From assembly GCF_001632745.1 (NCBI RefSeq), contig NZ_LQRT01000001.1:186001-250000 (forward strand): a DNA stretch of 64,000 nucleotides, read 5' to 3'. Below are positions 7,929 through 16,972 of the stretch, piece after piece. Position 1 is the stretch's first letter; each line of letters begins with the position of its first letter. The translations under genes were made by a program, and so were the position numbers. Below the pieces are notes generated by a model. The model had not been told where the DNA came from and did no database searches. It saw only the letters and a program-made list of their open reading frames with translations. Source of the stretch: Aquimarina aggregata. Lineage in GTDB: Bacteria; Bacteroidota; Bacteroidia; Flavobacteriales; Flavobacteriaceae.

Positions 7929-10148
7929 TTAGTTTCTTTTTTTTAGACAATAGATCGTTTCTTGAATAGCGAACCAACAGAAATAGAATATTCCTACCGA
8001 GAATATAATATCACCTATCATACGCAACCATTTTAAAGTTTGCACGACTGGTGAGTACAGTAATTCTGCATCTCTCGCAAAAGAATATCCCTTTGTTATC
8101 GAGGTATACGCCTGGATAATACCAACAGGAAGGAGGCTTAGAATCACCATGGCACTTAACCCAATATTTAAGAACCAAAATGCTCTTTTTAATTTTTGAT
8201 TATTCCATTTTCTATCTGAATAAAATCGAAGACATATAATAATAAATCCCATACCGAGCATACCATATACTCCAAATAGCGCTGTATGAGCATGCACAGC
8301 AGTCGTATTTAATCCTTGTATATAGTATAAAGCAATTGGTGGATTAATTAGGAAACCAAATACACCTGCTCCTACCATATTCCAAAACGCAACCGCTATA
8401 AAGAAAAATATTGGCCATTTATAATTTTGTATCCATTGATTTGACTTTAAGAGGTTCCAGTTTTCTCTTATTTCAAACCCCATTAAAGTAAGAGGTACTA
8501 CTTCTAAAGCACTAAATGTTGCTCCAAGCGCTATTGCTTGTACGGGAGTACCTGAATAGTATAAATGGTGTAATGTACCTATAATTCCTCCTGCTAAAAA
8601 GATTGTAGCCGAAGCTATAGATGCTTTACCTGCTGTTTTTGCTGATAAAATCTTCATTCTTAAGAATATAAAAGCAATGACTACTGTTGCAAAAACTTCA
8701 AAGAAACCTTCAACCCATAAATGCACCAACCACCACCTCCAATAGTTTATCACAGGCAAACTACTATTTTCACCATACATCAATCCAGAGAAAAAGAACA
8801 TTCCTATGGCTATTACTGATATTAAAAGTATAATCAATAAGTGTTTGGTATCGTCATTTTTTCTAATACCATAGAGTACATGTCTTCCTACCATGATCAC
8901 CCATAACACTAAACCAACTGCAAGAAAAATCTGCCAAAAACGCCCCAAATCCATATACTCATACCCTTGATGTCCAAAGAAAAAGTTTGTTGTTAAGTCC
9001 AAAAATTGATGTACTCCCAACCATTCACCAAGCAACGACCCTAATACGATAACTAGTAAGGCCGAAAAGAGAAAATTAATCCCGAAAACCTGATACTTCA
9101 TTTCTTTGCCACTAATCATCGGGGCTAAAAATAAGCCTGTAGCTAACCAAGTGGCAGCAATCCAAAACACGGCTAATTGTGTATGCCATGTTCGAGTAAT
9201 AGCATATGGCAAGATACTGGCTAAATCGAAGCCAAAAAATGCTTGCCCCTCTACAGTATAATGCACCGTTAAAATTCCAAGAATAATCTGTAATCCTATT
9301 AATAAAGAAATTACTATAAAATATTTTAATACCGATTTTTGGGATCTTGTAAGTAGTATATCCGTAAGAGGATCTTCATTTGGTTGAACAACCGCCTCTC
9401 CTTTCTCATGATTTCTGATATAATAATAGGTAAGTACCCCAATAAACAATAGTAGTAAGACTACCGAAAACCCAGACCAAATCTGAGAATCTGGTGTAAT
9501 TGTATTATCTATTAATGGTTCATGCGGCCAGTTCGAAGTATATGTATAGGTTTCATTAGGTCTATTGGTACTTGCCGCCCAAGAAGTCCAAAACAAGAAT
9601 GCATTTAACTGCGCTAATTTCTCGGTATCTACTAATGCTCCTTTTTGAATAGCATATTGCTCATGTCCTTCAGAGAATATAGTCGCATAATAGCTTGAGT
9701 TTTGTTTGATCGCATCATATCTAGCTTTAGATATTGTAATACTTTTAGTAGTATGGTTATATGTGTTTGTTTTAACATTTTTAATCAAACGTGCCTTTAA
9801 TGCGGCTTTTTCTTCTACACCCAGATTATCGTAATTGTCATTGTAATCTTTACGAGCCCATGCATCTAACATAAACACAGCTTCTTTATGTATCCAATCT
9901 GCAGTCCAATCCGGAGCTACATAGCTACCGTGTCCCCAGATAGAACCAACCTCCATCCCTCCTATTGATTCCCAAACGTTTTGTCCTGTTTGAATATCAT
10001 TTTTTGTAAATACGACTGCTCCGGTTTCTGATACAATTACCAAATCCGGTATTGGGGGTTGTGTTTGATAAATTTCTGTTCCAACCCATATTAAAGCAAT
10101 GAATGACAGTATAACTACACTCGAAAATCCAATCCAAATTTTTCTCAT
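7929..10148 (-). CDS. norB: Quinol-dependent nitric oxide reductase (qNOR)
   Basis: 739 residues, the length of fused qNOR (also called NorZ). It reduces 2 NO to N2O using quinol at the inner membrane. After an N-terminal membrane anchor there is a periplasmic domain of ~200 residues with NVWESIGGMEVGSIWGHGSY, typical of qNOR. A 12-13 span heme-copper-oxidase-like domain follows. Expected heme and FeB histidines are visible in HTQLAVFWIAATW, HLWVEGFFEVFAT, LHHLYYSG and HAHTALFGVYG. The Glu of HLWVEG is the NOR-specific glutamate. It sits downstream of an Rrf2/NsrR-like gene and next to a truncated hemoglobin, which points to NO detoxification rather than full denitrification; no nitrite reductase gene is in the window. 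Confidence 0.95.
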   Translation of the reverse strand: MRKIWIGFSSVVILSFIALIWVGTEIYQTQPPIPDLVIVSETGAVVFTKNDIQTGQNVWESIGGMEVGSIWGHGSYVAPDWTADWIHKEAVFMLDAWARKDYNDNYDNLGVEEKAALKARLIKNVKTNTYNHTTKSITISKARYDAIKQNSSYYATIFSEGHEQYAIQKGALVDTEKLAQLNAFLFWTSWAASTNRPNETYTYTSNWPHEPLIDNTITPDSQIWSGFSVVLLLLFIGVLTYYYIRNHEKGEAVVQPNEDPLTDILLTRSQKSVLKYFIVISLLIGLQIILGILTVHYTVEGQAFFGFDLASILPYAITRTWHTQLAVFWIAATWLATGLFLAPMISGKEMKYQVFGINFLFSALLVIVLGSLLGEWLGVHQFLDLTTNFFFGHQGYEYMDLGRFWQIFLAVGLVLWVIMVGRHVLYGIRKNDDTKHLLIILLISVIAIGMFFFSGLMYGENSSLPVINYWRWWLVHLWVEGFFEVFATVVIAFIFLRMKILSAKTAGKASIASATIFLAGGIIGTLHHLYYSGTPVQAIALGATFSALEVVPLTLMGFEIRENWNLLKSNQWIQNYKWPIFFFIAVAFWNMVGAGVFGFLINPPIALYYIQGLNTTAVHAHTALFGVYGMLGMGFIIICLRFYSDRKWNNQKLKRAFWFLNIGLSAMVILSLLPVGIIQAYTSITKGYSFARDAELLYSPVVQTLKWLRMIGDIIFSVGIFYFCWFAIQETIYCLKKRN

Positions 10149-10176
10149 TTCTATATTTTTAATTTATAGGGTTGTT

Positions 10177-10530
10177 TTAGATTATATTTTTAACTCTGCC
10201 TGTTGTATCCAAACTTGAAATTGATAATCGCACAATAGCATCATCTATACATTTTAGATCATGTGGTACATTAGCATCTAACGCTATTATATCCCCCTTT
10301 TTAAGGAATTGTTTATTGCCATTAACTCCAAAATCAATTGCTCCTTCGAATATTTCAATGACTATAGGAAAAGGAGCTTTATGCTCTTTCATTACTTGCT
10401 TACTTTTCATAACAATCCTAATCTCTTTAGAAGTTTCTGTTTTTAGTAAAACTGTAATCGCCGGTTTGTCCTTTTTGTATACTAGGTTTTCTGTTAAAGA
10501 TCCTGTTTTCATAATTTTCTTAATTTTCAT
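10177..10530 (-). CDS. Small cupin-domain protein
   Basis: 117 residues, one conserved beta-barrel cupin. Visible features are [38 protein letters not shown] and a beta-strand pattern throughout. It has candidate metal ligands (His of KEHK, Glu of VIEIFEG, His of VPHDL). Small cupins of this type often accompany NO and anaerobic-respiration genes, but the reaction is unknown. Its start overlaps the ferredoxin gene by 11 bp and the NO reductase gene follows 28 bp later, so the three are one operon. Confidence 0.82.
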   Translation of the reverse strand: MKIKKIMKTGSLTENLVYKKDKPAITVLLKTETSKEIRIVMKSKQVMKEHKAPFPIVIEIFEGAIDFGVNGNKQFLKKGDIIALDANVPHDLKCIDDAIVRLSISSLDTTGRVKNII

Positions 10531-10846
10531 TTATCAGTTTAAAAGACATTCCGTTAATCTTTTCGTTTACTAGTATTTGGCAAGACAAACGACTCATCTT
10601 TGTGCTATTTTGTAATTTATTTAGGGTTTGTATTTCTGTAATATCTTTATCATCAATTAAGATCGAAAGAGGTTTAATATGGCATGTTCCGCATAATCCT
10701 TTACCACCGCAATCCCCTATCTCTTCATAATAATTATCAATAATCAATTCCATCAAATTGGGATATTCGTATCGTTTAAAATCAATTTTATGAATCTCAT
10801 TAAAAGCATCAATAATGGTTACGCTCAACCTTGTCATTGTTTTCAT
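10520..10846 (-). CDS. Plant-type [2Fe-2S] ferredoxin
   Basis: 108 residues. The cluster ligands are read as Cys-x5-Cys-x2-Cys in [14 protein letters not shown], with the fourth Cys about 30 residues later in SRLSCQILV, the standard plant-type layout. It would be a soluble electron carrier. It follows a small membrane protein after 3 bp and overlaps the cupin gene. An electron-transfer role in the NO-handling operon is plausible but the partner is unknown. Confidence 0.88.
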   Translation of the reverse strand: MKTMTRLSVTIIDAFNEIHKIDFKRYEYPNLMELIIDNYYEEIGDCGGKGLCGTCHIKPLSILIDDKDITEIQTLNKLQNSTKMSRLSCQILVNEKINGMSFKLINEN

Positions 10847-10849
10847 AAG

Positions 10850-11323
10850 TCATATCTTTTTAGTGCTACTCTTTTCCAGATATATTTTAAAAAGCATCAT
10901 TCCGTAGGCGAAAAGACTTATTACTTTTAGTATTTCGAACAATACATACCATAAATGCAATCTGCTTTTGGGAACATCTACTCCTTGAATAATCAAATCT
11001 GCACGATGATCTAATGCTGGTAATAACCAAATAGTTTGTAAGCCTAAGATTAGTAATGAGATGCCTAAAAAGTATTTTCTTTTTATCTGCTTATACATTG
11101 GTTTTGAATAGATCATAACTACAAGTATTGCTAATGCACAAGTAATCTCAACTTTGTTTAGGGCATTAAAAACTAATTGTCCAATTCCTAAACCTATCTC
11201 GGTAGTAATACCAGGAGCTTGAAACTTCAACCAAGCTTCCATAAAGCTAATGGCGCCTACAAATCCCAACCAGATAAAATTGATTGCTATGACGTATTTG
11301 ATATATTGATATTCTATTTTCAT
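10850..11323 (-). CDS. Four-span membrane protein in the NO operon
   Basis: 157 residues with four hydrophobic helices: YVIAINFIWLGFVGAISF, the segment around ITCALAILVVMIY, GISLLILGLQTIWLLPAL and LWYVLFEILKVISLFAYGMM. Acidic and His residues sit in the loops (PALDHRAD). I do not recognise the family with confidence. It is the first gene of the putative operon running into ferredoxin, cupin and qNOR, so it may be a heme-binding or quinone-interacting accessory. That role is inference. Confidence 0.6.
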   Translation of the reverse strand: MKIEYQYIKYVIAINFIWLGFVGAISFMEAWLKFQAPGITTEIGLGIGQLVFNALNKVEITCALAILVVMIYSKPMYKQIKRKYFLGISLLILGLQTIWLLPALDHRADLIIQGVDVPKSRLHLWYVLFEILKVISLFAYGMMLFKIYLEKSSTKKI

Positions 11324-11335
11324 AAAAGATTAAAA

Positions 11336-11353
11336 GACCTTTTTATCCTTTTT
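11336..11353. promoter_or_regulatory. Candidate Rrf2/NsrR-type site upstream of the NO operon
   Basis: GAC-N6-ATCCTTT upstream of the first operon gene. The same arrangement occurs upstream of the Rrf2 gene itself at 11845-11860. Weakly palindromic; regulatory role inferred from its presence in both promoters. Confidence 0.35.
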
Positions 11354-11368
11354 ATATTTAAATTTTTT

Positions 11369-11800
11369 TTATCTCTTTAAAATGGTAAAATCTGTATTCA
11401 TATCTTCTGCAATGGATAGTAAGGATGTATTTTCTAACATATTTCTTAAGCCATCTCTTATCTCTACAAACTTAAAATGAAGTGGGCAAGGAGAGTTAGC
11501 ATCACATTGTTTTAATCCTAAACCACATCCTGTATAAATAGCATCCCCATCTAAAACACTCACGACCTCACTAAGTTTTGTGTTCATTTTATTGTCTTCT
11601 ATTGTAAAACCACCATAAGGACCTTTTACTGATTTTACGATATTACTGCGAGTAAGTTGTTGTAAAACTTTAGCCGTAAATGCTTGTGGCGAGTTTATTT
11701 CTTCTGAAATAGTACTTAGACTAACCATATTATTTTTAGTGGTTTGTTGTGCAATAAAAATTACTGCTCTAAGACCATATTCACAAGACTTTGAAAACAT
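11369..11800 (-). CDS. Rrf2-family regulator, NsrR-like
   Basis: 143 residues from the ATG at 11800, which gives the usual Rrf2 start MFSKSCEYGLRA; the open frame reaches 11821. An N-terminal winged helix (residues 1-65, with VKSVKGPYGGF) is followed by a cysteine patch C92, C99, C105 in CGLGLKQCDANSPC. This matches the [Fe-S] binding region of the IscR/NsrR group. It probably senses NO through its cluster and represses the adjacent operon. A shared GAC-N6-ATCCTTT motif lies upstream of both itself and the operon. Confidence 0.85.
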   Translation of the reverse strand: MFSKSCEYGLRAVIFIAQQTTKNNMVSLSTISEEINSPQAFTAKVLQQLTRSNIVKSVKGPYGGFTIEDNKMNTKLSEVVSVLDGDAIYTGCGLGLKQCDANSPCPLHFKFVEIRDGLRNMLENTSLLSIAEDMNTDFTILKR

Positions 11801-11843
11801 ATATAAAATATTAGAGCACAAAACTAACTAATTATTTTATAAC

Positions 11844-11860
11844 GGACAAAAATATCCTTT
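11844..11860. promoter_or_regulatory. Candidate operator upstream of the Rrf2-type gene
   Basis: GGACAAAAATATCC is an imperfect inverted repeat about 45 bp upstream of the start. It shares GAC-N6-ATCCTTT with the site at 11336-11353. It fits autoregulation of an Rrf2 protein. Confidence 0.4.
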
Positions 11861-11907
11861 ATAAAACTTACTAAAATTCATATTCTTAAAATTTACCAAA
11901 GATTTTT

Positions 11908-13086
11908 CTAAACCAAAACACCTTGTTGAGAAGTTTTTTTAGGCTTTTTATATGTACGTCCATACCAAAGTAAAACACCACTTACAGGCAATGATGCGCA
12001 TAATAAGCTTACTAAAAAAGCAATTATTTTACCGATTATCCCGCCAATAGCACCAATATGGATATCATAATTCATCCGGATCACTTTATCTGCAAATTTA
12101 GCGTCTTTATACTTGCCGTAAATACTAGTTGTTTCTAGTTCTTGTAATGTGTTTTGATCAAAGAAGAGGTAATCCATATTATAATATAATCCCTTAGAAT
12201 TGCTTACTTCGACTAAAATAGAGGTCGTATCATTTTCGGGATAATGCAATTCGTAACTAACAGCATTTGTATATTTTTGTTGTAAAAGAGGCACAAGTTT
12301 ATTGTAAGCTGGTTCATCTTCTGATTCGATAACATAAGATTGCGTACTGTTAGGTATAATAAATTGAGGAGCTTTATCACCTCCAGATACTTTATACGCT
12401 ATAAAATAAAACCAATTAAACGCCATTACACATCCTGTAAAAGCTAGTAACAATCCTAATGAAGAGACATAGAAACCAGTTACTGTATGAAGGTCAAAGT
12501 TTTTTCGTTTCCAACGTGTTTTAGAGTTCCAATCAAATTTTAAACGCTGCCGCCAATTCTTTTTATTTCTGGGCCACCACAAAAATAATCCGCTAATCAT
12601 TATGATTAAAAACATTAAAACCGAGTATGATACTACTCTTGATCCTATTGCATCAGGCAACCACAAACGAAGGTGTCCTTTTAATATAAAACCAAAAAAA
12701 CCAGAATTGTTATTTACTCTTTTTATAAAATCCCCAGAATAAGGGTCTAAAAAAACACTGTGATAAAAAATCTCAGGTTCTGCTTCATAAAATACAACTT
12801 CTATGGCTTCATTGGATTGACCGTAAATCACGCCATGAATGGTTTTATTTGGGATAATTTCTTCTGCGATTTTTTTTATGTTAGAAGCTGTAATAAAATC
12901 TTCATGTCTAGGCGTTACATATTTATAGTCATCATAAAAACTTTCTATTTCGTCTTTAAAAACCCACAAACATCCTGTTATTGAAACTATAAAAAGTACA
13001 ACTCCCGTAATCAACCCTAATATTTTATGAAGTTGTAAAATTGTTTTACGTCTGTTTGCTTTTTTATTCTTTTTTATAGTTTTCAT
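11908..13086 (-). CDS. PepSY-associated membrane protein, putative siderophore-iron reductase
   Basis: 392 residues with four membrane helices: one at residues ~25-45 and others near 145-170, 205-230 and 350-375. Periplasmic PepSY-type segments lie between them. LHKILGLITGVVLFIVSITGC and RWKRKNFDLHTVTGFYVSSLG are the classical motifs, and the His residues could bind heme. Members beside TonB receptors are thought to reduce ferric siderophore in the periplasm. It is last in the receptor, DUF4374, PepSY order, consistent with iron uptake. Confidence 0.85.
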   Translation of the reverse strand: MKTIKKNKKANRRKTILQLHKILGLITGVVLFIVSITGCLWVFKDEIESFYDDYKYVTPRHEDFITASNIKKIAEEIIPNKTIHGVIYGQSNEAIEVVFYEAEPEIFYHSVFLDPYSGDFIKRVNNNSGFFGFILKGHLRLWLPDAIGSRVVSYSVLMFLIIMISGLFLWWPRNKKNWRQRLKFDWNSKTRWKRKNFDLHTVTGFYVSSLGLLLAFTGCVMAFNWFYFIAYKVSGGDKAPQFIIPNSTQSYVIESEDEPAYNKLVPLLQQKYTNAVSYELHYPENDTTSILVEVSNSKGLYYNMDYLFFDQNTLQELETTSIYGKYKDAKFADKVIRMNYDIHIGAIGGIIGKIIAFLVSLLCASLPVSGVLLWYGRTYKKPKKTSQQGVLV

Positions 13087-13104
13087 TTATCTATTGGTAT
13101 AAAA

Positions 13105-13142
13105 GTATTTGCGCCCAGAAAAGTCTTGCTGAACGCAAATAT
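13105..13142 (-). other. Intercistronic hairpin between DUF4374 and PepSY genes
   Basis: TATTTGCG and CGCAAATA arms around a ~20-base loop. It may reduce read-through or protect the upstream message. Confidence 0.4.
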
Positions 13143-13180
13143 CTATCCGAAAAAATTGTTATTTATTAATCTTGTAGACT

Positions 13181-14470
13181 CTATTGTAGCCTAAAGAACC
13201 CCTTTATTGTTTTACCAATAATTTTTGCTCCTTTAGTTCCAGTAGCACTTGCTATATCAACTTGATATACATACGCATCTGTTGCAGTTTCAATACTTAC
13301 ATACGCTTTACCATTTTCAACTAAAATTGGTGACGAATATCGTTTTGCATGCAGTGGTATATTAGCAACATCGGTAACAGTTTTTTCAACCAAATCGATG
13401 ATCACTAATTTTTGATTAAATACAGTTCTTCCAAAAGCCTCCCATTTATTACCTGTATCATTGGTTAGTATACGAGCAATCGCTTTATTACCACCTGCAT
13501 AATCTAACGAAAATAACTTACCACCACTTGTTACTTCTTCTACATTAAAGAAGTAATCAGTATCAAACTCTGTTTCATTATTTTTGATTCTTAAAATCCC
13601 TGATGGTTTTGTTGATGCTTCAGAGAAACCAGCCATAACAGCACCACAAGAAAAAGAATATAAATCTCCGTTATCTGCCTCTATCAAACCTGTAGTCGTA
13701 CCATTAACTCCAATATTACTAGTCCTACTATCTGTAATAATTTTTTCTGGAGTCGTTCCTATATTGGGGTATGAATACACAGCTACAAAAGCTTCATCAG
13801 GGTCAGTTGTACCAAGATCAACAGCCGCTCCTTCATCATTAAATTCATTTTTTATTTTTTGAAACGGAATAAATAGTTTATCTCCTCTTATCTGCAATGC
13901 AGTAGGCCATGAAATTTTAGTATTTCGAGGATCAGCATTAGGTTCTACAAAAATTTGAATGTTAGAAATTTGTTTTACTAAGCCAGTCTGTGCATCGATA
14001 ACATGTAATCTTCTAGTTGGTAAATCTCTCGCTATTTCCATAGCTAAAAGTGTATTGCCATCATCACTAGCTCCAAACATCTCTAAGGCGTTTTCAAAAA
14101 TAAAACCTCCTCTTTTTTCTATGAATCCTTCTCCATTATCGGCATAGGCAGTACCTTGATTATCTTCACTATATCCCGTAGAAAAAAGCGTTTTACCTAC
14201 TGGATAGAAAAATCTCCAGCTTGTAAGTTCGATACCTGTTCCTACTGCTGAAATTTCTCCAGACATGATATCTTCTTTACTTACTATATAGTCGGTTTCA
14301 TTATCACCGGTTGTTCGTAACGCCATAACAAAACCTTTAGAAGATTGACCAGTTACTGCTGGCTCTGTTACGCCTCCTCCAGTAGGAACATCATCATCAC
14401 TACTACAGGCTGTTAAACCAAGCAAGCCCAGAATAGCTATTGATAAAGTAGTTATTTTTAATTGTTTCAT
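13181..14470 (-). CDS. DUF4374-type surface lipoprotein of iron uptake
   Basis: 429 residues. The signal peptide ends in the lipobox LTAC with Cys22, followed by an acidic SSDDD stretch as in exported Bacteroidota lipoproteins. The body has a propeller-like series of beta-rich repeats (TSWRFFYPVGKTLFSTGYSED, GNTLLAMEI), which is the DUF4374 pattern. Members are found next to TonB receptors for siderophores and probably help capture them at the outer membrane. It lies between the receptor and PepSY genes in one operon. Confidence 0.85.
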   Translation of the reverse strand: MKQLKITTLSIAILGLLGLTACSSDDDVPTGGGVTEPAVTGQSSKGFVMALRTTGDNETDYIVSKEDIMSGEISAVGTGIELTSWRFFYPVGKTLFSTGYSEDNQGTAYADNGEGFIEKRGGFIFENALEMFGASDDGNTLLAMEIARDLPTRRLHVIDAQTGLVKQISNIQIFVEPNADPRNTKISWPTALQIRGDKLFIPFQKIKNEFNDEGAAVDLGTTDPDEAFVAVYSYPNIGTTPEKIITDSRTSNIGVNGTTTGLIEADNGDLYSFSCGAVMAGFSEASTKPSGILRIKNNETEFDTDYFFNVEEVTSGGKLFSLDYAGGNKAIARILTNDTGNKWEAFGRTVFNQKLVIIDLVEKTVTDVANIPLHAKRYSSPILVENGKAYVSIETATDAYVYQVDIASATGTKGAKIIGKTIKGFFRLQ

Positions 14471-14504
14471 TTTATACTTAATTTTAATTGTGAATACTTA
14501 CTAT

Positions 14505-16832
14505 TTATTGTAAAAAATATCTGAATTTCAGATAAATTGCTCTTCCTGGTTTTTGAATTCTGAAGTTATCAAAGACCAAGTCATCCATTAAATTAGTCAC
14601 TGAAGCAGAAAGGTTATATCTACCCTCTTTCCAACTATAATCTATATCTAATCCATGTATATTTTGTGCAGGTATATCATTCTTATCTAAAGGGTTACCG
14701 TTATTTTCTGTTTTCAGGAAAAAAGATTCTGTGAACGAATAATTCCAATATATTGCTAGTTTATCCTTTAAAAACTTAGCTCCAAGTCTGGTATTCCAGA
14801 AAAAATAAGGGATATTAGGCACTCTACTATTAAAAGCAGCATTCTCAAAGCCTTCATCAAACCTGTCTTTATCAATGATATCTTGATATGTAAAATTAAA
14901 CTGTGCTTCAAATCGATTTATGAACAATGCTTTGATTCCAGATTCTATACCTTTTGTAGTAACATCAGTAAGATTATCAAACTCGCTAAAAATCCCTTCA
15001 GGTCTTTTTAAACGGATAAAATTATTTGATTGTCGGTAAAACAGATTAATATCATATGCTATTTTAAAAGTAGAAAAAGTAGTATTTAAGCGCCCTCCCA
15101 AATTAATATTATCGCTTTCTTCAGGTTGTAAATCAAAGTTGGGGGTTATAAACAATCCGTTTCCGAGTAACTCATAACTTTCAGGAATTCTATAGGCTTT
15201 TTCATATGATGCTTTTAGTGTTAAATCTCTTATCGGCCTTATTGCCAAAGAGAGACCGTACCCTGTAGTAGAAAAATCAATAGTTTGGGCTATAGCTCCA
15301 TTGCTGTTTTCTTGGTCGGCCGAAAATAAATAATGCTTACCGAAGAAAGTAACATCATAAATATTTTGAGAATTTTTTAGCGTGTATGAAAGTCCAAATA
15401 CATTCTTTTTTAGTGAACTTGGAGCTCTAAAAGAAGTATTGTTAAGGTTTACATCGTCTTTACCTTTTCGTTTTAAAAAATTAAAAGCATGATTACCCTC
15501 TATAGTATGGTTATCATTTAAAGAGTACTTTATATTAAATTGACTATTTGCTACCAGATCAGTAAGACGAAATAATGATCTGGCTACCCCTAATTCTCCT
15601 AATTGATCAGATTCATCTCTTTCGATAAAATTACCTGTCCAATTATACTTTCGAGTGCTGGTATCATCATAAGTTTCTTTGACGTTACCTACTAGACCAG
15701 ATGCGCGAAGTTCTAAATTACTAATCGTTTTTTGGTAAACAGTTGATAATAAATACGTTTTTCCTTCTGTATTAAAATCACCTAAAGCTCTAAAAATATT
15801 ATTATCAGGATGCTGGTAATTATTTTTATTGAAAGTATTGAGCAATCGGAAATACCATTTATCTGCATACGCCTTATCAAAAACTCCAAATTCTGCAGAC
15901 AACATTGCTGAAGTATATTCGTCATTAAATCTCTTAGCATCAATATTGCCTAAAAAATTACCCAATTCTAAATCAAAAACAGGGACATCTTTCATTATGT
16001 AATCATTGTCTGAATAATTAAAAAAAGACGTAAACCTGAAATAGTAATTCCTTTTACCTATTAATTGAGTATTTAGTGCTACTCTATGCGTATTAAATGA
16101 CCCTACACTGTAGCTTGCGTCTAAATAGTTTTTATTTTTATATCCTGTGTTAATATTAATAGCCCCTCCAAGTGCATCGGACCCTAAAGAAATAGGAACC
16201 ACTCCCTTATAAACTTCTATAGATTCCACGAGGTTAATAGGGAAATTATTGAGGGTTAATGTAGAACCAAAATTTTCCATAGGAACACCATCAATAAAGT
16301 ATCTGATTTGATTTCCTGTAAGTCCATTTAGTGCTAATTTAAAATTAGAACCTAACCCTCCTACCTCTCTTATATTAACTCCTGGTATGCTTTTGATCAC
16401 TTGGTTAATATCGGTACTTGAATTTTTAAGGTTTTTTGCCTCTACAATATTGAGATTATAGCCCTTACTCCGTTTTTTTTCATTTTCTGTTTTACTTTTT
16501 ATTACAACATCGTTTAATTGCTCTATATCTTCCTGTAAAATGATGGTTAGGGATACCGTTTCAGAAGTTATTACAACTTTTTGTGTATTCTTTTTAAACC
16601 CTATATAACTGGTCTCTAAAACATAGGTACCTTGCGTAATGGGAATAGTAAATTTTCCTTCAAAATCACTAATTGCTCCTACTCCTTTTAATTCAAGTAT
16701 TTGAATTGAAGCTCCCACTATTGGATCAGAATTATGGTCTACAATTTTTCCTTTAATGCTGCTCTGAGCAACACATGATATTGCTACAAAAAACAGAAAA
16801 AAGACACTCCATTTTTTTTCTAAAATATTCAC
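14505..16832 (-). CDS. TonB-dependent siderophore receptor
   Basis: 775 residues. Signal peptide to about residue 22, then a carboxypeptidase-regulatory-like domain (~24-105, SSIKGKIVDHNSDPIVGASI). The plug follows (~120-230, SIPGVNIREVGGLGSNFKLALNG, then VYKGVVPISLGSDALGGAINI), then a 22-strand barrel ending in an aromatic strand (YLKFRYFLQ). It imports a ferric siderophore through the outer membrane with TonB energy. It is the first gene of the uptake operon and is divergent from an AraC regulator. Its promoter shares a two-part module with the biosynthesis operon, so its ligand is probably the siderophore made by that operon. Confidence 0.92.
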   Translation of the reverse strand: MNILEKKWSVFFLFFVAISCVAQSSIKGKIVDHNSDPIVGASIQILELKGVGAISDFEGKFTIPITQGTYVLETSYIGFKKNTQKVVITSETVSLTIILQEDIEQLNDVVIKSKTENEKKRSKGYNLNIVEAKNLKNSSTDINQVIKSIPGVNIREVGGLGSNFKLALNGLTGNQIRYFIDGVPMENFGSTLTLNNFPINLVESIEVYKGVVPISLGSDALGGAININTGYKNKNYLDASYSVGSFNTHRVALNTQLIGKRNYYFRFTSFFNYSDNDYIMKDVPVFDLELGNFLGNIDAKRFNDEYTSAMLSAEFGVFDKAYADKWYFRLLNTFNKNNYQHPDNNIFRALGDFNTEGKTYLLSTVYQKTISNLELRASGLVGNVKETYDDTSTRKYNWTGNFIERDESDQLGELGVARSLFRLTDLVANSQFNIKYSLNDNHTIEGNHAFNFLKRKGKDDVNLNNTSFRAPSSLKKNVFGLSYTLKNSQNIYDVTFFGKHYLFSADQENSNGAIAQTIDFSTTGYGLSLAIRPIRDLTLKASYEKAYRIPESYELLGNGLFITPNFDLQPEESDNINLGGRLNTTFSTFKIAYDINLFYRQSNNFIRLKRPEGIFSEFDNLTDVTTKGIESGIKALFINRFEAQFNFTYQDIIDKDRFDEGFENAAFNSRVPNIPYFFWNTRLGAKFLKDKLAIYWNYSFTESFFLKTENNGNPLDKNDIPAQNIHGLDIDYSWKEGRYNLSASVTNLMDDLVFDNFRIQKPGRAIYLKFRYFLQ

Positions 16833-16879
16833 TGACGATTACAATTTTTTTTAAACTATTTAGTTAGACTTTATAATTA

Positions 16880-16906
16880 TTATTTATATTTGGTCTAAAT
16901 AAACTT
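16880..16906. promoter_or_regulatory. Conserved 27-bp element, receptor promoter copy
   Basis: AT-rich element containing GGTCTAAATAAACTT. It matches the 27 bp at 29962-29988 at 24 positions. It lies just downstream of a minus-strand TAATTTTG (-7 type box, 16912-16919), near the expected transcription start of the receptor operon. It could be an iron-dependent repressor site or a conserved 5' UTR element. Confidence 0.65.
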
Positions 16907-16940
16907 AGTTGCAAAATTACTGTCTACAGAAAGAGAAAAA

Positions 16941-16972
16941 TGACGTATTATGGATAAAAAAAGACGTAAAAA
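16941..16972. promoter_or_regulatory. Direct-repeat activator site, receptor/araC copy
   Basis: TGACGTA at 16941 and AGACGTA at 16962, 21 bp apart (two helical turns), with GGATAAAAAA between. The same arrangement occurs at 30021-30052 upstream of siderophore biosynthesis. It is typical of AraC-family sites. It overlaps the apparent start codon of the adjacent araC-type gene. Confidence 0.7.
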
